Positions 18,586 through 26,190 of a stretch of 64,000 nt of DNA are shown here, one piece after another. The notes below the pieces were generated by a model. That model was given only the letters and a program-made list of their open reading frames with translations, ran no database searches and was not told where the DNA came from. This DNA is from Kovacikia minuta CCNUW1 (GTDB lineage: Bacteria > Cyanobacteriota > Cyanobacteriia > Leptolyngbyales > Leptolyngbyaceae). The position numbers and the translations under genes are program-made. The stretch lies in contig NZ_CP083582.1 in assembly GCF_020091585.1 (NCBI RefSeq), positions 5,404,536-5,468,535 of the forward strand. Direction: 5' to 3'. The first letter of the stretch is position 1, and every line of letters begins with the position of its first letter.

Positions 18586-18846
18586 ATGGTAATACAATGC
18601 ACACATCTCAATCAAATTCGGAAAGTGACACCCAGCACAAGAGGGTGTAGAGAGTGTCTGATGCTGGGAGACCCTTGGGTACACCTGCGTGTGTGCTTAA
18701 CCTGTGGTCATGTTGGTTGCTGCGATGAATCTAAGAACAAACATGCCACACGGCATTTTCTTGCGACGCATCATCCCATCGTGCAGTCGTTTGAACCAGG
18801 GGAGGATTGGATGTGGTGCTATGTCGATGAGGTGTTCATGGACTAA
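18586..18846 (+). CDS. Small UBP-type zinc finger protein
   Basis: An 86-residue stand-alone UBP-type zinc finger. Metal ligands are evident: C5, H7, C21, C24, C37, C40, C45, H53, H57 and H63, in CTHLNQI, GCRECL, CLTCGHVGCCD and HATRHFLATHHP. The tail SFEPGEDWMWCYVDE is characteristic of the prokaryotic family. Bacteria lack ubiquitin, so the ligand is unknown. ATG 18586 after GGAGG (18576-18580) is chosen. It follows the reductase closely; in other genomes this finger often sits beside such reductases or TrkA-C proteins (general impression). Confidence 0.87.
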   Translation: MVIQCTHLNQIRKVTPSTRGCRECLMLGDPWVHLRVCLTCGHVGCCDESKNKHATRHFLATHHPIVQSFEPGEDWMWCYVDEVFMD

Positions 18847-18876
18847 CAGCGTTAACCGAAATCCGAGGTATTAGAG

Positions 18877-19644
18877 TTGGAAGCACTCGTGTCACTTCTA
18901 CTTGCCGTTACCCTGTCGTTGTTAATCATGCGTATTGCTGCCGAAGCCCTGATTCTGACTGGGCTATCTCGTCAGACGGCTGAATTTCAAGCACATTCAG
19001 CGATTACGGGTTCGGGCTTTACCACCAGCGAATCAGAACAGGTGGTTACCCATCCCGTGCGGCGACGTATCCTCATGTGGTTGATGTTGCTGGCGAATGC
19101 CGGATTGATTACGGTGATTTCCTCCTTAGTCCTTACATTCATCAGCGCAGCTAAGCTCAGCGATTGGCTGCCTCGTCTCGTGCTGCTGGTGCTAGGAATA
19201 ACAATTCTTTGGATCGTAGCAATTAACCGTTGGATCAAGCATTTCCTCTCCCATTGGATGCAATGGGCGTTGCGCCGCTGGACTCGCCTGGATGTGCGAG
19301 ATTATGCCAGCCTGCTGCACCTATCGGATGGCTATGCGGTGATGGAACTGCAAGTGGATGCAGGAGATTGGATTGCTAACAGACCGCTGCGGGAAACCAA
19401 CCTCCGTCAAGAGGGGATTATAGTGTTGGGGATTCTCCGCCCTGATGGAGCATACCTTGGCGCACCTAGAGGAGCAACCTTTATCCGTCCCAACGATGTG
19501 GTGCTCTTGTATGGTCGCCTGGATGCTTTCAGTGAGTTGGATTCGCGTCAGGCGGGGAGTACAGGTGAACAGGCTCACCAGGATGCGATCGCCGATCATC
19601 AACAACTCCTTTTAGAACGCGATCGCCAAGATGCAGCCAAGTAA
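18877..19644 (+). CDS. Membrane protein with C-terminal TrkA-C (RCK_C) domain
   Basis: A 255-residue protein. The N-terminal helix (LVSLLLAVTLSLLIMRIAAEALILTGL) is followed by a pore-loop-like FQAHSAITGSGFTTSESE, then two more helices (about 65-120). The C-terminal TrkA-C domain is seen in VMELQVDAGDWIANRPLRE and GIIVLGILRPDGAYLGAPRGATFIRPNDVVLLYG. TrkA-C binds nucleotides such as c-di-AMP and gates ion transporters. The protein is too short for a full transporter and may regulate one. Start TTG 18877 has GAGG eight bases upstream. No paired transporter gene is in the window except the TMEM175-type channel. Confidence 0.8.
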   Translation: MEALVSLLLAVTLSLLIMRIAAEALILTGLSRQTAEFQAHSAITGSGFTTSESEQVVTHPVRRRILMWLMLLANAGLITVISSLVLTFISAAKLSDWLPRLVLLVLGITILWIVAINRWIKHFLSHWMQWALRRWTRLDVRDYASLLHLSDGYAVMELQVDAGDWIANRPLRETNLRQEGIIVLGILRPDGAYLGAPRGATFIRPNDVVLLYGRLDAFSELDSRQAGSTGEQAHQDAIADHQQLLLERDRQDAAK

Positions 19645-19671
19645 GGAACATACCCTTCGTGAATTCACCAT

Positions 19672-19714
19672 AATTTCCTCAGAAAACCCTTAGATTCTCC
19701 CTCTAGGGTGTCAA
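19672..19714. promoter_or_regulatory. 43-bp dyad element, copy B
   Basis: Second copy of the element at 13410-13452. Its dyad is better preserved: on the minus strand TTGACA is followed by CCCTAGAGGGAGAATCTAAGGG. It lies between the TrkA-C gene and the HbpS/DJ-1 operon. It could be an operator of a MerR-type regulator not in this window, or a leftover promoter of a lost divergent gene. Confidence 0.42.
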
Positions 19715-19926
19715 CAGAGTCCAGCACTTAGGGGGAACATTGCCTCGGTGACTTACAAAACCCTCACTGTCACTGGATTTTAAACAGCGGAGTCTAGATA
19801 AGGGGAACACGGGGATTGAAAAAGACCTCTCCCCGTCCCCGCGTCTCCCTCTCTCCGTGTCCTCCTTATCTTCCCTCTCCCTCCCCTCCCCTGCTTCCCC
19901 CACCAAATACACCAGGAGAAACCATT

Positions 19927-20352
19927 ATGACCTCCCAGATGACCCTCCAGCAACAGTCCGTATCTCTAGACGATGCCCGACGAGTGATCGCCGCTGGAGA
20001 AGAGAGAGCCAGAGCGATCGGACAACCAATGAACATCGCCGTCGTTGATGCAGGCGGCAATCTCGTCGCCCACATCCGCATGGACGGTGCGTGGCTCGGC
20101 AGCATCGACATCTCGATCAACAAAGCATTCACCGCCCGCGCGTTTAACCTTGCCACCAAAGCGTTGGCAGAGAATGCTCAGCCTGGAGAACAATTTTTCG
20201 GCATCCATGCCTCCAATGCAGGACGAGTGATGATCTTCGCAGGCGGCATCCCACTACAGCGCGGCGGTCAAATCGTCGGTGCAGTCGGCGTTAGCGGCGG
20301 TAGTGGCGAACAGGATCAGACCGTTGCTGAGGCTGCTGCCGCTGCATTCTAA
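19927..20352 (+). CDS. GlcG/HbpS family heme-degrading/binding protein
   Basis: A 141-residue GlcG/HbpS-fold protein. Conserved features are VSLDDARRVIAAGEERARAIGQPMNIAVVDAGGNLVAHIRMDGAWLGSIDIS and a glycine-rich end GGIPLQRGGQIVGAVGVSGGSGEQD. HbpS binds heme and iron and senses oxidative stress; other members have unknown roles. ATG 19927 after AGGAGAA is chosen over the upstream low-complexity frame. It is the first gene of a six-gene same-strand operon (19927-23873) with gaps of 46, 13, 14, -4 and 35 bases. Confidence 0.85.
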   Translation: MTSQMTLQQQSVSLDDARRVIAAGEERARAIGQPMNIAVVDAGGNLVAHIRMDGAWLGSIDISINKAFTARAFNLATKALAENAQPGEQFFGIHASNAGRVMIFAGGIPLQRGGQIVGAVGVSGGSGEQDQTVAEAAAAAF

Positions 20353-20398
20353 CCTGCAAATGTAAACCGCTATAGAAGCATCAAAAGGAGATAGGAAC

Positions 20399-20962
20399 AT
20401 GGCGAATGAGAATCTCAAAGGACTGAAAGTCGCAATCCTAATTACGGATGGTTTCGAGCAGGTCGAGATGACCGAGCCACGGAAGGCTCTCGATCAGGCT
20501 GGTGCTGAAACTCACATCGTGTCGCCCAAGGGTGATCGGGTTCGCGCCTGGAACTTCACAGACTGGGGGGACGAGTTCCCGGTCGATGTGGCTCTTGACC
20601 AGGCACAATCTCAGGACTTCGACGCATTGCTACTACCGGGTGGTGTGATCAATCCCGATTCACTCCGAATCCAGGCGAAGGCGATCGCATTTATCAAATC
20701 CTTCTTCGACGCTGGCAAACCAGTGGCATCCATCTGCCACGGACCCTGGACGATCATTGAGACTGGTGCTGCACGCGAGCGGCGGATCGCTGCGTGGCCC
20801 TCGCTCAAGACGGATCTGCGGAATGCAGGCGCGGAGTGGGTGGATCAGGAGGTCGTGGTGGACGGCAACCTTGTAACGAGTCGTATGCCCGACGACATTC
20901 CAGCGTTCAACCGGGAAATGATTGGGCTGTTCAGCCACGCGGGACAGGCGCAGCCAGTATAG
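20399..20962 (+). CDS. DJ-1/PfpI family protein (YhbO/general stress protein 18 type)
   Basis: A 187-residue DJ-1/PfpI-superfamily protein. The nucleophile elbow is SICHGPW with Cys113 and His114, and the acidic partner is Glu20 in DGFEQVEM. Proteins of this group are described as stress-protective, with protease or glyoxal/methylglyoxal-detoxifying activities still debated. RBS AAAGGAG precedes ATG 20399. Its place beside an aldo/keto reductase and another DJ-1 protein supports a role against reactive carbonyls. Confidence 0.9.
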   Translation: MANENLKGLKVAILITDGFEQVEMTEPRKALDQAGAETHIVSPKGDRVRAWNFTDWGDEFPVDVALDQAQSQDFDALLLPGGVINPDSLRIQAKAIAFIKSFFDAGKPVASICHGPWTIIETGAARERRIAAWPSLKTDLRNAGAEWVDQEVVVDGNLVTSRMPDDIPAFNREMIGLFSHAGQAQPV

Positions 20963-20975
20963 GAGAGTTCCAAAG

Positions 20976-21821
20976 ATGAAACTAGTGCGATTGCTATCGG
21001 GAAGATTGATGCCTGCGTTGGGACAGGGAACCTGGGGAATGGGAGAGGATCGTAGTCAGCGACAAGCAGAAATTGCAGCACTTCGTCTTGGACTCGATCT
21101 GGGAATGACGCTGATTGACACGGCAGAGATGTATGGGGATGGTGGTGCGGAAGAGGTGGTCGGTGAGGCGATCGCCAAACGCCGCGATGAAGTCTCCCTC
21201 ATCAGTAAGGTCTATCCGCACAACGCCACCCAGCGGGGCGTGATCGAGGCGTGCGATCGCAGCCTGAGGCGGCTCAAGACCGATTACCTCGACCTCTACC
21301 TCCTCCACTGGCGTGGGTTAGTACCGCTGGCAGAGACGCTGACAGGATTTCAGTGGCTCAAACAAGCAGGGAAGATTCGGGATTATGGTGTTAGCAATTT
21401 CGATCTCGATGACATGGAGGAGGCTATTTCCTTGCCTGGTGGCGACGGGATTATCGTCAATCAGGTGCTGTACAACTTGATGCAGCGTGGCATTGAGTGG
21501 GATCTGCTGCCCTGGTGCCAGAAGCGCGACATTGCCATCATGGCGTACTCGCCGATCGAACACTCCCCGCGTGAAGCAGGGGGAATGTTGCATAATCCTC
21601 AGATCAAAGCGATCGCCGCACGTCACGGTGTTACGCCGACCCAAGTCGCTCTTGCATGGCTACTGCATCAGGAGGTAATCGCCATTCCCAAAGCCAGCAA
21701 TCCAGCGCACGTTCGGGAGAATCGCGCGGCGTTGGATCTAACACTTACAAGTGCAGATTTGGCGGAACTCGATCGTACCTTTCCGCCACCTCGCCATAAG
21801 ATGGCACTAGCAATGAGATAA
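20976..21821 (+). CDS. Aldo/keto reductase
   Basis: A 281-residue (beta/alpha)8 NADPH-dependent carbonyl reductase. The AKR tetrad is visible: Asp in TLIDTAEMYGDGGAEE with Tyr four residues on, Lys in VSLISKVYP and His in LYLLHWRG. Cofactor segments are AYSPIE and AIPKASNPAHVRENRAALD. ATG 20976 after AGGAG (20961-20965) is preferred. It starts 13 bases after the first DJ-1 gene and would reduce aldehydes or glyoxals to alcohols. Confidence 0.92.
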   Translation: MKLVRLLSGRLMPALGQGTWGMGEDRSQRQAEIAALRLGLDLGMTLIDTAEMYGDGGAEEVVGEAIAKRRDEVSLISKVYPHNATQRGVIEACDRSLRRLKTDYLDLYLLHWRGLVPLAETLTGFQWLKQAGKIRDYGVSNFDLDDMEEAISLPGGDGIIVNQVLYNLMQRGIEWDLLPWCQKRDIAIMAYSPIEHSPREAGGMLHNPQIKAIAARHGVTPTQVALAWLLHQEVIAIPKASNPAHVRENRAALDLTLTSADLAELDRTFPPPRHKMALAMR

Positions 21822-21835
21822 ATACGAGGAATGAC

Positions 21836-22543
21836 ATGAAAATATTGATGGTTTTGACTTCCCATAACACACTCGGCAACACGGGTAGAAAAACCGGGTT
21901 TTGGTTAGAGGAGTTTGCTGCCCCTTACTACGTCTTCAAAGACGCAGGCGCAGAAATTACTCTGGCATCTCCCAAAGGTGGACAACCACCACTCGACCCC
22001 AAAAGCGATGCTCCAGATGCCCAAACTGAAGCGACCCTCCGCTTCAAACAGGATATCGATGCTCAAACCGTTTTAGCCAATACCCTAACGCTATCGAGTG
22101 TCTCTGCCGACGATTATGATGCGGTGTTCTATCCCGGTGGTCATGGTCCATTGTGGGATCTGGCTGAGGATGCCAATTCGATCGCGTTAATTAATGCTTT
22201 CTATGCCGCTGGCAAGCCCGTAGCTGCCGTGTGTCATGCTCCCGGTGCATTGCGCCATACCAAAGCTGCCGATGGCTCTCCTCTCGTGCAAGACAAGTCC
22301 GTGACGGGCTTTGCCAATACAGAAGAAGCAGCGGTTGAGCTGACCCATGTCGTGCCGTTCCTGGTGGAAGACGAATTGAAAAAGAATGGCGGCAAGTATT
22401 CCAAGACCAATGACTGGCAGCCCTATGCAGTGAGTGATGGCAATTTGATTACCGGACAGAATCCCGCGTCGTCCGAACCCGCAGCAAAACTACTGTTGCA
22501 ACAACTGAGTACAGCCACATTCGCTCCAAGAGCCATATCATGA
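21836..22543 (+). CDS. Hsp31-like DJ-1/PfpI protein (glyoxalase III type)
   Basis: A 235-residue protein of the type 1 glutamine amidotransferase-like superfamily. The opening MKILMVLTSHNTLGNTGRKTGFWLEE supplies the catalytic Glu, and AVCHAPGAL supplies Cys133 and His134. Relatives are Hsp31/glyoxalase III enzymes that turn methylglyoxal into lactate without glutathione. Its stop overlaps the start of the next gene (ATGA), so the two are co-translated. Confidence 0.9.
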   Translation: MKILMVLTSHNTLGNTGRKTGFWLEEFAAPYYVFKDAGAEITLASPKGGQPPLDPKSDAPDAQTEATLRFKQDIDAQTVLANTLTLSSVSADDYDAVFYPGGHGPLWDLAEDANSIALINAFYAAGKPVAAVCHAPGALRHTKAADGSPLVQDKSVTGFANTEEAAVELTHVVPFLVEDELKKNGGKYSKTNDWQPYAVSDGNLITGQNPASSEPAAKLLLQQLSTATFAPRAIS

Positions 22544-23535
22544 CACGGGTTGTTCGTTTCCATCAGATCGGAGGTCCTGAAGTCCTCCAAATCGAAGATC
22601 TCGAAGTCGGTGCGCCCGGCCCTGACGAGATCCGCATCCGCGTCGAGGCGATCGGTCTCAACCGAGCAGAAGCGATGTTTCGATCGGGAACCTACCTGGA
22701 AGAACCGCATCTGCCTGCTCGTCTCGGCTATGAAGCCTCCGGTATTGTTGAGGCGTTGGGCAGCAATGTACAGGGCTTTGAGATCGGCGAAGCTGTCAGC
22801 GTGATTCCGGCTTTTTCCATGAACCAGTATGGGGTTTATGCCGAGCAAGCGATCGTGCCCGCTGCGGCAGTGCTGAAGCGTCCCGCAGGACTCAGCGCGG
22901 TCGAGGCAGCGGCAGTCTGGATGCAATATCTCACGGCCTATGGTGCGCTGATTGAGATTGGTCGGTTGTCTAGCGGGGATGCCGTGGTGATTACGGCAGC
23001 ATCGAGCAGTGTCGGTCTGGCGGCGATCCAGATTGCTAACAGTGTGGGTGCCCTTGCGATCGCGACCACTCGCACAAGCACGAAAGCAGAAGCACTACAG
23101 AAAGCCGGAGCCGCCCATGTCATCGTCACCCAGGAGCAGGATCTTGTCGCGGCGGTCATGCAGATCACTGATGGAAAGGGAGCACGCATTGTCTTCGACC
23201 CCGTTGCGGGACCTGGAATCGAAACGCTGGCGCAGGCCATGAGCCGTCAAGGCATCCTCTTCATCTACGGCAACCTCAGCGGTCAGGCAACTCCGTTTCC
23301 ATCGGGTGCGTCGATGTTAAAGAGTCTGAGCCTGCGCGGCTACGTGCTGTTTGAGCTGACCAGCGACCCGCAACGACTGGCACTGGCACAAGCCTTCATC
23401 AGGCGAGGCATTGAAGCCGGAACGCTGAAGCCGATCATTGCAAAGACCTTCACCCTCAACCAGATGATTGAGGCGCACCGCTATCTAGAATCGAACCAGC
23501 AGTTCGGCAAGATCGTCGTCACGGTATCTCAGTAG
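22540..23535 (+). CDS. Zinc-independent quinone oxidoreductase-like dehydrogenase (MDR)
   Basis: A 331-residue medium-chain reductase. Features are the QOR-like opening VVRFHQIGGPEVLQIEDLEVGAPGPDEIRIRVEAIGLNRAEAMFRSGTY, no zinc-binding cysteines, and the nucleotide-binding region VVITAASSSVGLAAIQIA with GKGARIVFDPVAG. It would use NADPH to reduce quinones or alkenals. ATG overlaps the upstream stop by four bases. It fits the reactive-carbonyl detoxification operon. Confidence 0.9.
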   Translation: MTRVVRFHQIGGPEVLQIEDLEVGAPGPDEIRIRVEAIGLNRAEAMFRSGTYLEEPHLPARLGYEASGIVEALGSNVQGFEIGEAVSVIPAFSMNQYGVYAEQAIVPAAAVLKRPAGLSAVEAAAVWMQYLTAYGALIEIGRLSSGDAVVITAASSSVGLAAIQIANSVGALAIATTRTSTKAEALQKAGAAHVIVTQEQDLVAAVMQITDGKGARIVFDPVAGPGIETLAQAMSRQGILFIYGNLSGQATPFPSGASMLKSLSLRGYVLFELTSDPQRLALAQAFIRRGIEAGTLKPIIAKTFTLNQMIEAHRYLESNQQFGKIVVTVSQ

Positions 23536-23570
23536 AAGAAAAACACATAAAACACGAAAGGAGGTCAATC

Positions 23571-23873
23571 ATGGTTAACGTTGCATTGCTCGTTCGACTG
23601 GAAGCAAAACCTGGCAAAGAAGCAGAGGTCGAGCGCTTTCTCCATGACGGATTGGCGATCGTCCAACAGGAGCCAGCCACGATCGCCTGGTTCGCCATCC
23701 GCTTGGGACCCTCTACGTTCGGAATCTTCGACGTTTTCCCGGATGAGGCAGGACGGCAGGCACACCTGTCAGGAAAAGTCGCTGCGGCATTGAGGTCAAA
23801 AGCCGACGAGCTTTTTGCACAGTCACCCACGATTGAAAAGATTGATGTGCTTGCCGCTAAGCTGCCCCAGTAG
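23571..23873 (+). CDS. ABM-domain (antibiotic biosynthesis monooxygenase-like) protein
   Basis: A 100-residue ferredoxin-like alpha/beta barrel protein of the ABM family: NVALLVRLEAKPGKEAEVERFLHDGL, TIAWFAIRLGPSTFGIFDVFPDEAGRQAHLSG. Family members include cofactor-free quinol monooxygenases and heme oxygenases; substrate cannot be predicted. RBS AAAGGAGG precedes ATG 23571. Last gene of the HbpS/DJ-1/AKR operon. Confidence 0.87.
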   Translation: MVNVALLVRLEAKPGKEAEVERFLHDGLAIVQQEPATIAWFAIRLGPSTFGIFDVFPDEAGRQAHLSGKVAAALRSKADELFAQSPTIEKIDVLAAKLPQ

Positions 23874-24040
23874 AAGAGCTGAGTAAGAGGACGCGGAGAG
23901 GGGGAGACGTGGAGATATTTTTTCAGTCCCCGTGTTTTCTTGATTCCCATCTCCCTCTACTTCCCCTACTTCCCCTCAACTGTCTTAAGGGCGTTAGCAA
24001 AAATAAGTTGAACATTCTGTCAGTTGATAGCTTTCTTGAA

Positions 24041-24060
24041 CAAGGGGCTTAAGCCCCTTG
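24041..24060. terminator. Perfect 20-bp palindrome after the operon
   Basis: CAAGGGGCTT followed by its exact reverse complement AAGCCCCTTG, with flanking GAA/TTC partly extending the pairing, and a T-run (ATTTTTT) about 14 bases later. It lies 168 bases past the ABM gene and could terminate the operon or be a dispersed palindrome. Confidence 0.4.
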
Positions 24061-24102
24061 TCTGTTCAGGCTATTTTTTCTAGCCTCCTAAGGAGATGCA
24101 AA

Positions 24103-24585
24103 ATGTCTACTGAACTGAATGGCGTTATGTTCCAGGGCTTCCACTGGTTCCTAAAAGAGGATAGCTTTCCTAGCAGTAAAGGCAAAAAACTCTGGCAGTT
24201 TCTTGGAGAGGAAGCCACACATTATCGAGATATCGGCATTGATGCCGTTTGGATTCCACCTGCGTATAAAGCTGCATTTAACCGAACCAATAGCGTTGGA
24301 TACGATGTTTATGATCACTTTGACTTAGGTGAATTTCCGATCAAGGGTGATCCAGATCCAAATCCAGAAACCAAGTATGGCAGCAAGCAAGAGCTATTAG
24401 AAGCCGTTCAAGCACTACACGGCGATGGCGAAAATAAGCGGATTCACGTGTATGCCGATATTGTTTTGAATCACAAAATGGGGGGTGCCCAAGATAGTTA
24501 CTGGCAAGCAGTTCGGGTTGATATGGCGCGACAATTATTTAGACCCAATGACGATTACATTGTCCACCCGAGAGTTGCAAAGTAA
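24103..24585 (+). pseudogene. Alpha-amylase, N-terminal fragment only
   Basis: Cytosolic-type alpha-amylase (GH13) start: MSTELNGVMFQGFHWFLKEDSFP, DIGIDAVWIPPAYKAAF, GYDVYDHFDLGEF and conserved region I YADIVLNHKMGG. Homology runs to about 24522 (WQAVRVDM), after which the sequence is foreign and stops at 24585. Regions II-IV with the catalytic Asp and Glu are absent, so it is inactive. RBS AAGGAG precedes ATG 24103. The missing two thirds are not elsewhere in the window; the break adjoins the STAND gene remnant. Confidence 0.85.
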
Positions 24586-24603
24586 GAGATCACTTTTTCA
24601 TTA

Positions 24604-25617
24604 GACTTAACCGGAAATAGGGTAATTTGAGAGGTAAACCTCAAGGGGATGGAACACCGATGTTGAGTTACAGCAAAGTTGAAGGCAAATCCAATATTTT
24701 GCAAAGCCTCACGGGACTCAATCAGTCGGAATTTAAGACATTGCTCAAGAGCTTTGAGGTAGCTTGGCAGGAATATGTTCAAAAACCGCGTGCGCGTCGT
24801 TACGGTGAAGGACGGCATGCGGAGTTATCGAGCAGTGCGGATAAACTGTTATTCATCCTGGTGTACTTCCGATTGTATCCGACGCAAGTGGTGCAAGGAT
24901 TTTTATTTGGGTTGGGACAAACACAAGCATGCGAATGGATTCACAAACTGAGTCGGATTCTGAATCAAGCCTTAGGTTATGAGAAACAGTTGCCGGAACG
25001 AGAGCCAGCACGGTTAGCAGCAGTTTTGCGAGCGTGTCCCAGTTTAGAATTCCTGATTGACGGGACGGAGCGCCCGATCAACCGCCCCAAAGACCCCGAC
25101 GACCAGCAGGATTATTACAGTGGCAAAAAGAAGCGCCACAGTGTCACGAATAATGTCATCAGTGAGCGGGGAGGCAAGGTTATGTTTCTGAGTGACACTT
25201 ACTGTGGCAGAGTCCATGACAAAGCGATTTGTGATGGGGAAGAGTATGAATTTCCAGAAGGCAGTAGGTTGTTGCAAGACACTGGATTTCAGGGGTTTGC
25301 ACCACCTGGAGTGACGATTCGACAGCCAAAGAAAAAGCCATGCAACCAACCGCTGAGTGAAGCTGACAAACAAAGGAATCGAGAGATTTCCAAAGAACGG
25401 GTCGAAATCGAGCATCAAATTAGCGGCATCAAACGTTGCAACATTTTGGTGCATAAGTTTCGCAATCGCACCGACAATTTTATCGATGATGTGATGGAAA
25501 CGGCTTGTGGACTGCATAACTTCCGTCTCACCCAGCGTCAACTCAAAGCGGCCTGAACTTGAAATCTCTAAAGAGAGTTGCTTCGTTTTAGAATACTTTG
25601 CTATTTCCGGTAAAGTC
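24604..25617. mobile_element. DDE insertion sequence with imperfect terminal repeats
   Basis: About 1014 bp bounded by inverted ends GACTTAACCGGAAATAG and CTATTTCCGGTAAAGTC (16 of 17 match). A TA dinucleotide lies at both sides. Removing the element rejoins the STAND gene in frame on the minus strand (ARVS joined to NEKVISYFATLGWTM), which confirms the borders. Confidence 0.8.
24660..25556 (+). CDS. Transposase, DDE_Tnp_4 superfamily (IS5-like)
   Basis: A 298-residue transposase. It has a helix-turn-helix (LLFILVYFRLYPTQVVQGFLFGLGQTQACEWIHKLSRIL) and a DDE core with EFLIDGTERP, SDTYCGRVHDKAICD and KERVEIEHQISGIKRCN. No internal stops. ATG 24660 is chosen; an upstream TTG at 24627 is possible. 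Transcribed opposite to the STAND gene it interrupts. Confidence 0.9.
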   Translation: MLSYSKVEGKSNILQSLTGLNQSEFKTLLKSFEVAWQEYVQKPRARRYGEGRHAELSSSADKLLFILVYFRLYPTQVVQGFLFGLGQTQACEWIHKLSRILNQALGYEKQLPEREPARLAAVLRACPSLEFLIDGTERPINRPKDPDDQQDYYSGKKKRHSVTNNVISERGGKVMFLSDTYCGRVHDKAICDGEEYEFPEGSRLLQDTGFQGFAPPGVTIRQPKKKPCNQPLSEADKQRNREISKERVEIEHQISGIKRCNILVHKFRNRTDNFIDDVMETACGLHNFRLTQRQLKAA

Positions 25618-26190
25618 TACTAACTCGGGCGTAATTATCCTGAATTAAACGGGCTAGTGCCAACGCTTCATGTAACAACTGCTTTGGCAAATACTGAGCT
25701 AAGCCACTCAACACCAAGGCTAGGGGGCTCTCGTGCTGAGTCGAACTAATCAGCTCCGCATCGAGCATCAGGGCTAACTCTAATGCTTCGGGAATTACCT
25801 CTGGTAAATACGGGGCTAAGCCAACCAGTGCAGAGACTTGGAAGTAGTCGTCCTGAATCGAATGTGCTAGCTCCAACGCTTCAGGAATCAACCCTGGTAT
25901 ATGTAAAGATAAACTAACCAGAGCGCCAGCTTGGGAATGCTCATCCTGAATTGAGCGTGCTAGCTTCAACGCTTCAGGAATCACTTCTGGCAGATACTGG
26001 GCTAAACTACTCAGCGTAAGGACTCGGAAGTACTCATTCGGAATCGAGCGCGCTACCGCCAACGCTTCAGGCCATAACTGCTCTGGTATATAGTGAGCTA
26101 GACCACTCAGCGCCTTGGCTCGGTTCGATTCACTCTGAATCGAACGGGCTGTCGCCAGTGCTTCGGGAATTACCTCAGGCAGATAACGGG

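Larger units (their letters stand above)
24555..26190 (-). pseudogene. C-terminal repeat region of STAND ATPase, split off by frameshift and IS
   Basis: Minus-strand continuation of the gene at 26191-27981. It consists of degenerate 34-36 residue helical repeats with the core ARSIQDE, then ALSSLAxYLPEVIPEALxLA; at least five copies lie between 26190 and 25617. A frame break near 26196 (about 10 bases missing within a repeat) separates it from the ATPase part. The IS at 24604-25617 separates the last residues (NEKVISYFATLGWTM, stop at 24555). An internal frame 26062-25601 could be expressed alone but has no function on its own. Confidence 0.75.
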
